DNA of 7,162 nucleotides. Source: Paraeggerthella sp964369725 (lineage in GTDB: Bacteria; Actinomycetota; Coriobacteriia; Coriobacteriales; Eggerthellaceae). The notes beneath the pieces were generated by a model. That model was given only the letters and a program-made list of their open reading frames with translations. It did no database searches and was not told the DNA's origin. This document shows, one piece after another, positions 6,211 through 7,162 of this stretch. Position numbers and translations under genes: made by a program. Location of the stretch: positions 1-7,162 of the forward strand of contig CAYJGC010000065.1 of NCBI GenBank assembly GCA_964369725.1, written 5' to 3'. The number at the start of each line of letters is the position of its first letter. Position 1 is the stretch's first letter.

Positions 6211-6219
6211 ATTGTAACA
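6211..6219 (-). promoter_or_regulatory. Extended -10 promoter of tRNA-Arg
   Basis: TGTTACAAT (6219-6211) matches an extended -10 element (TG-n-TACAAT, one mismatch in the hexamer). It ends 9 bp before the first tRNA base, a usual distance for a tRNA promoter with a very short leader. The region 17 bp upstream has no good TTGACA-like box, which is common for extended -10 promoters. Confidence 0.55.
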
Positions 6220-6282
6220 CTATCTTTTTATATAGCCACCCCTGCTCTGCCTTTCACATGCTTTGTCTATTTTGCAACTTCG

Positions 6283-7002
6283 CTAAAACTCTCCCTTTTC
6301 AACAAGCTGTAAAAGATCCCGGGGGTCATCAATTATTAAATCTGCCCCTGCTTGTTTCAAGCTATCCACATCATGATAACCCCACGAAACGCCCACCGAA
6401 TACGTTCCTGCTCGCTGAGAAACCAACACATCCCCTGCCGAATCACCAACATACACACAACGCTCAGGAGCTGAACCCAACTCTTCAATGGTACGCAGCA
6501 AGCCTGCAGGATTTGGCTTACGGGGTATTTCCTCAGATTCACCATGCATAACATCAAACAGATTTGGGAGGTATTCACCCATTACATCGAAAACGCCTTC
6601 TTCAAATTTATTCGAAAGCACGCCTAAGAGAATACCTTTTTCTCTCAGTTTGGTCATCGTCTCTTCAATATGAGGATAAACAGTCGTTAGCTTGTTGCCT
6701 ATGACAGAATACAAATCCTTCCAATGCTGCATAACCTCTGCAGTTTTTTCTTCGGAAGTTCCTTCAGGCACCGCAAGGTTCACCAATGCACGGCCGCCAT
6801 TGCCCACAAAGCTCCTAATTTCGTCTGTTGTGCGCGGAGGAAAGCCGAACTCTGCTAGTGCTGTATTAGTAAGCACCACCAAATCGGGCAACGTCTCAAG
6901 CAATGTTCCATCCAGGTCAAAGATAAACGTATCAAACTTGTGTCCTTGAAGACCCGCAATCGATCTCCCCTCATACGATATGACAGTCTCTTCGCTGCTC
7001 AT
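6283..7002 (-). CDS. HAD-superfamily phosphatase, phosphoglycolate phosphatase-like
   Basis: A 239-residue cytosolic hydrolase of HAD subfamily I with all four motifs. Motif I is FDLDGT (28-33) with nucleophile D29 and acid/base D31. Motif II is VLSNK with S130. Motif III is K162 in PRKPNP. Motif IV is GDSAGD (186-191). A helical cap domain lies between motifs I and II, as in Gph and PpaX. The substrate is uncertain: 2-phosphoglycolate, pyrophosphate or another small phosphoester are possible. The ATG has a strong ribosome binding site, AAGGAAGGGG, 5 bp ahead, which supports this start even though it adds about 20 residues before the usual N-terminus. The gene begins only 26 bp after the terminator behind tRNA-Gly and ends about 80 bp before tRNA-Arg. 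Nothing links it to polysaccharide synthesis. Confidence 0.93.
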   Translation of the reverse strand: MSSEETVISYEGRSIAGLQGHKFDTFIFDLDGTLLETLPDLVVLTNTALAEFGFPPRTTDEIRSFVGNGGRALVNLAVPEGTSEEKTAEVMQHWKDLYSVIGNKLTTVYPHIEETMTKLREKGILLGVLSNKFEEGVFDVMGEYLPNLFDVMHGESEEIPRKPNPAGLLRTIEELGSAPERCVYVGDSAGDVLVSQRAGTYSVGVSWGYHDVDSLKQAGADLIIDDPRDLLQLVEKGEF

Positions 7003-7028
7003 AGCTACCCCTTCCTTGCCGCACTCAT

Positions 7029-7060
7029 AAAAAACTGCTAGCGAAAACTCCCGCTAGCAG
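7029..7060 (-). terminator. Intrinsic terminator behind tRNA-Gly
   Basis: CTGCTAGCG (7060-7052) and CGCTAGCAG (7043-7035) form a perfect 9-bp stem with an 8-base loop, followed by six T (7034-7029) on the minus strand. It lies 12 bp past the encoded CCA of tRNA-Gly and should end that transcript. The HAD gene starts 26 bp beyond the T-run. Confidence 0.93.
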
Positions 7061-7072
7061 TACGAATTCAAA

Positions 7073-7147
7073 TGGAGCGGGTGACGGGACTCGAACCCGC
7101 GAATACAAGCTTGGGAAGCTTGTGCCTTACCACTTGGCGACACCCGC
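7073..7147 (-). tRNA. tRNA-Gly (anticodon CCC), CCA encoded
   Basis: A complete cloverleaf on the minus strand. The acceptor stem is GCGGGTG/CACCCGC, the D-arm GCC-AAGTGGTAA-GGC, the anticodon stem CAAGC/GCTTG with loop TTCCCAA, and the T-arm GCGGG-TTCGAGT-CCCGT (one G-T pair). The anticodon CCC reads GGG glycine codons. Discriminator T at 7076 is followed by genomic CCA at 7075-7073. Its promoter lies beyond the right edge; only 15 bp upstream are visible. Confidence 0.96.
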
Positions 7148-7162
7148 ATGAATTGTCTATCG

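Noticed and set aside
6204..6282. Search for a terminator between the HAD gene and tRNA-Arg
   Set aside because: Only imperfect short pairings around 6262-6290 were seen, with no T-run after them, so no terminator is called.
7003..7028. Seven-codon upstream frame (ATG at 7028, TAG just before the HAD start)
   Set aside because: It has no ribosome binding site, directly follows a terminator T-run, and is short enough to be chance.
1..7162. CRISPR arrays, insertion sequences, toxin-antitoxin or phage-defence genes
   Set aside because: No spaced direct repeats, transposase, nuclease or other defence-type motifs were found on either strand; all sizeable frames are explained by the genes listed.

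Overview
The window carries the promoter-proximal end of a surface-polysaccharide gene cluster. Beside it are two tRNA genes and one housekeeping-type phosphatase gene. Every gene I support lies on the minus strand, so the biological order runs from the right edge to the left. Overall base composition looks balanced to slightly AT-rich. The organism cannot be fixed from this window. ATG, GTG and TTG starts, two tRNA genes with encoded CCA, and the general style of the proteins would fit a Gram-positive or actinobacterial (perhaps Coriobacteriia-like) genome, but that is a low-confidence impression.

Right part (7162 to about 6126). A complete tRNA-Gly(CCC) is followed by a strong intrinsic terminator. 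Next comes a HAD-superfamily phosphatase of the phosphoglycolate phosphatase type, then a complete tRNA-Arg(CCT) with its own extended -10 promoter.

Regulatory gap (about 6125 to 5960). Reading leftward, this holds a perfect 8-bp inverted repeat just after the tRNA-Arg and a weaker inverted repeat. It then holds a near-consensus sigma-70 promoter (TTGAAA, 17 bp, TATAAT). The predicted start of transcription is followed at once by a GGG/CCC hairpin and a run of seven T, which looks like a terminator or attenuator inside the operon leader.

Left part (5960 to 1). This is a tightly packed operon of five genes plus the possible start of a sixth: a membrane sugar-phosphate transferase that starts a lipid-linked repeat unit; a GT26 (WecG/TagA/CpsF) glycosyltransferase; UDP-ManNAc dehydrogenase (wecC); UDP-GlcNAc 2-epimerase (wecB); a heparinase II/III-family protein; and a short open frame running off the left edge. 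Gene junctions are 0, -4, -1, +2 and +22 bp.

Together the genes give a coherent partial pathway. WecB makes UDP-ManNAc from UDP-GlcNAc and WecC oxidises it to UDP-ManNAcA. The sugar transferase loads the first sugar onto undecaprenyl phosphate, and the GT26 enzyme probably adds ManNAc or ManNAcA as the second sugar. The heparinase-like protein may act on the resulting uronic-acid polymer. Flippase, polymerase and other glycosyltransferases are not in the window and would be expected beyond the left edge. I see no mobile element, CRISPR array or clearly new system. The least explained signals are the leader hairpin, the inverted repeat behind tRNA-Arg, and the lyase-like protein without a signal peptide.
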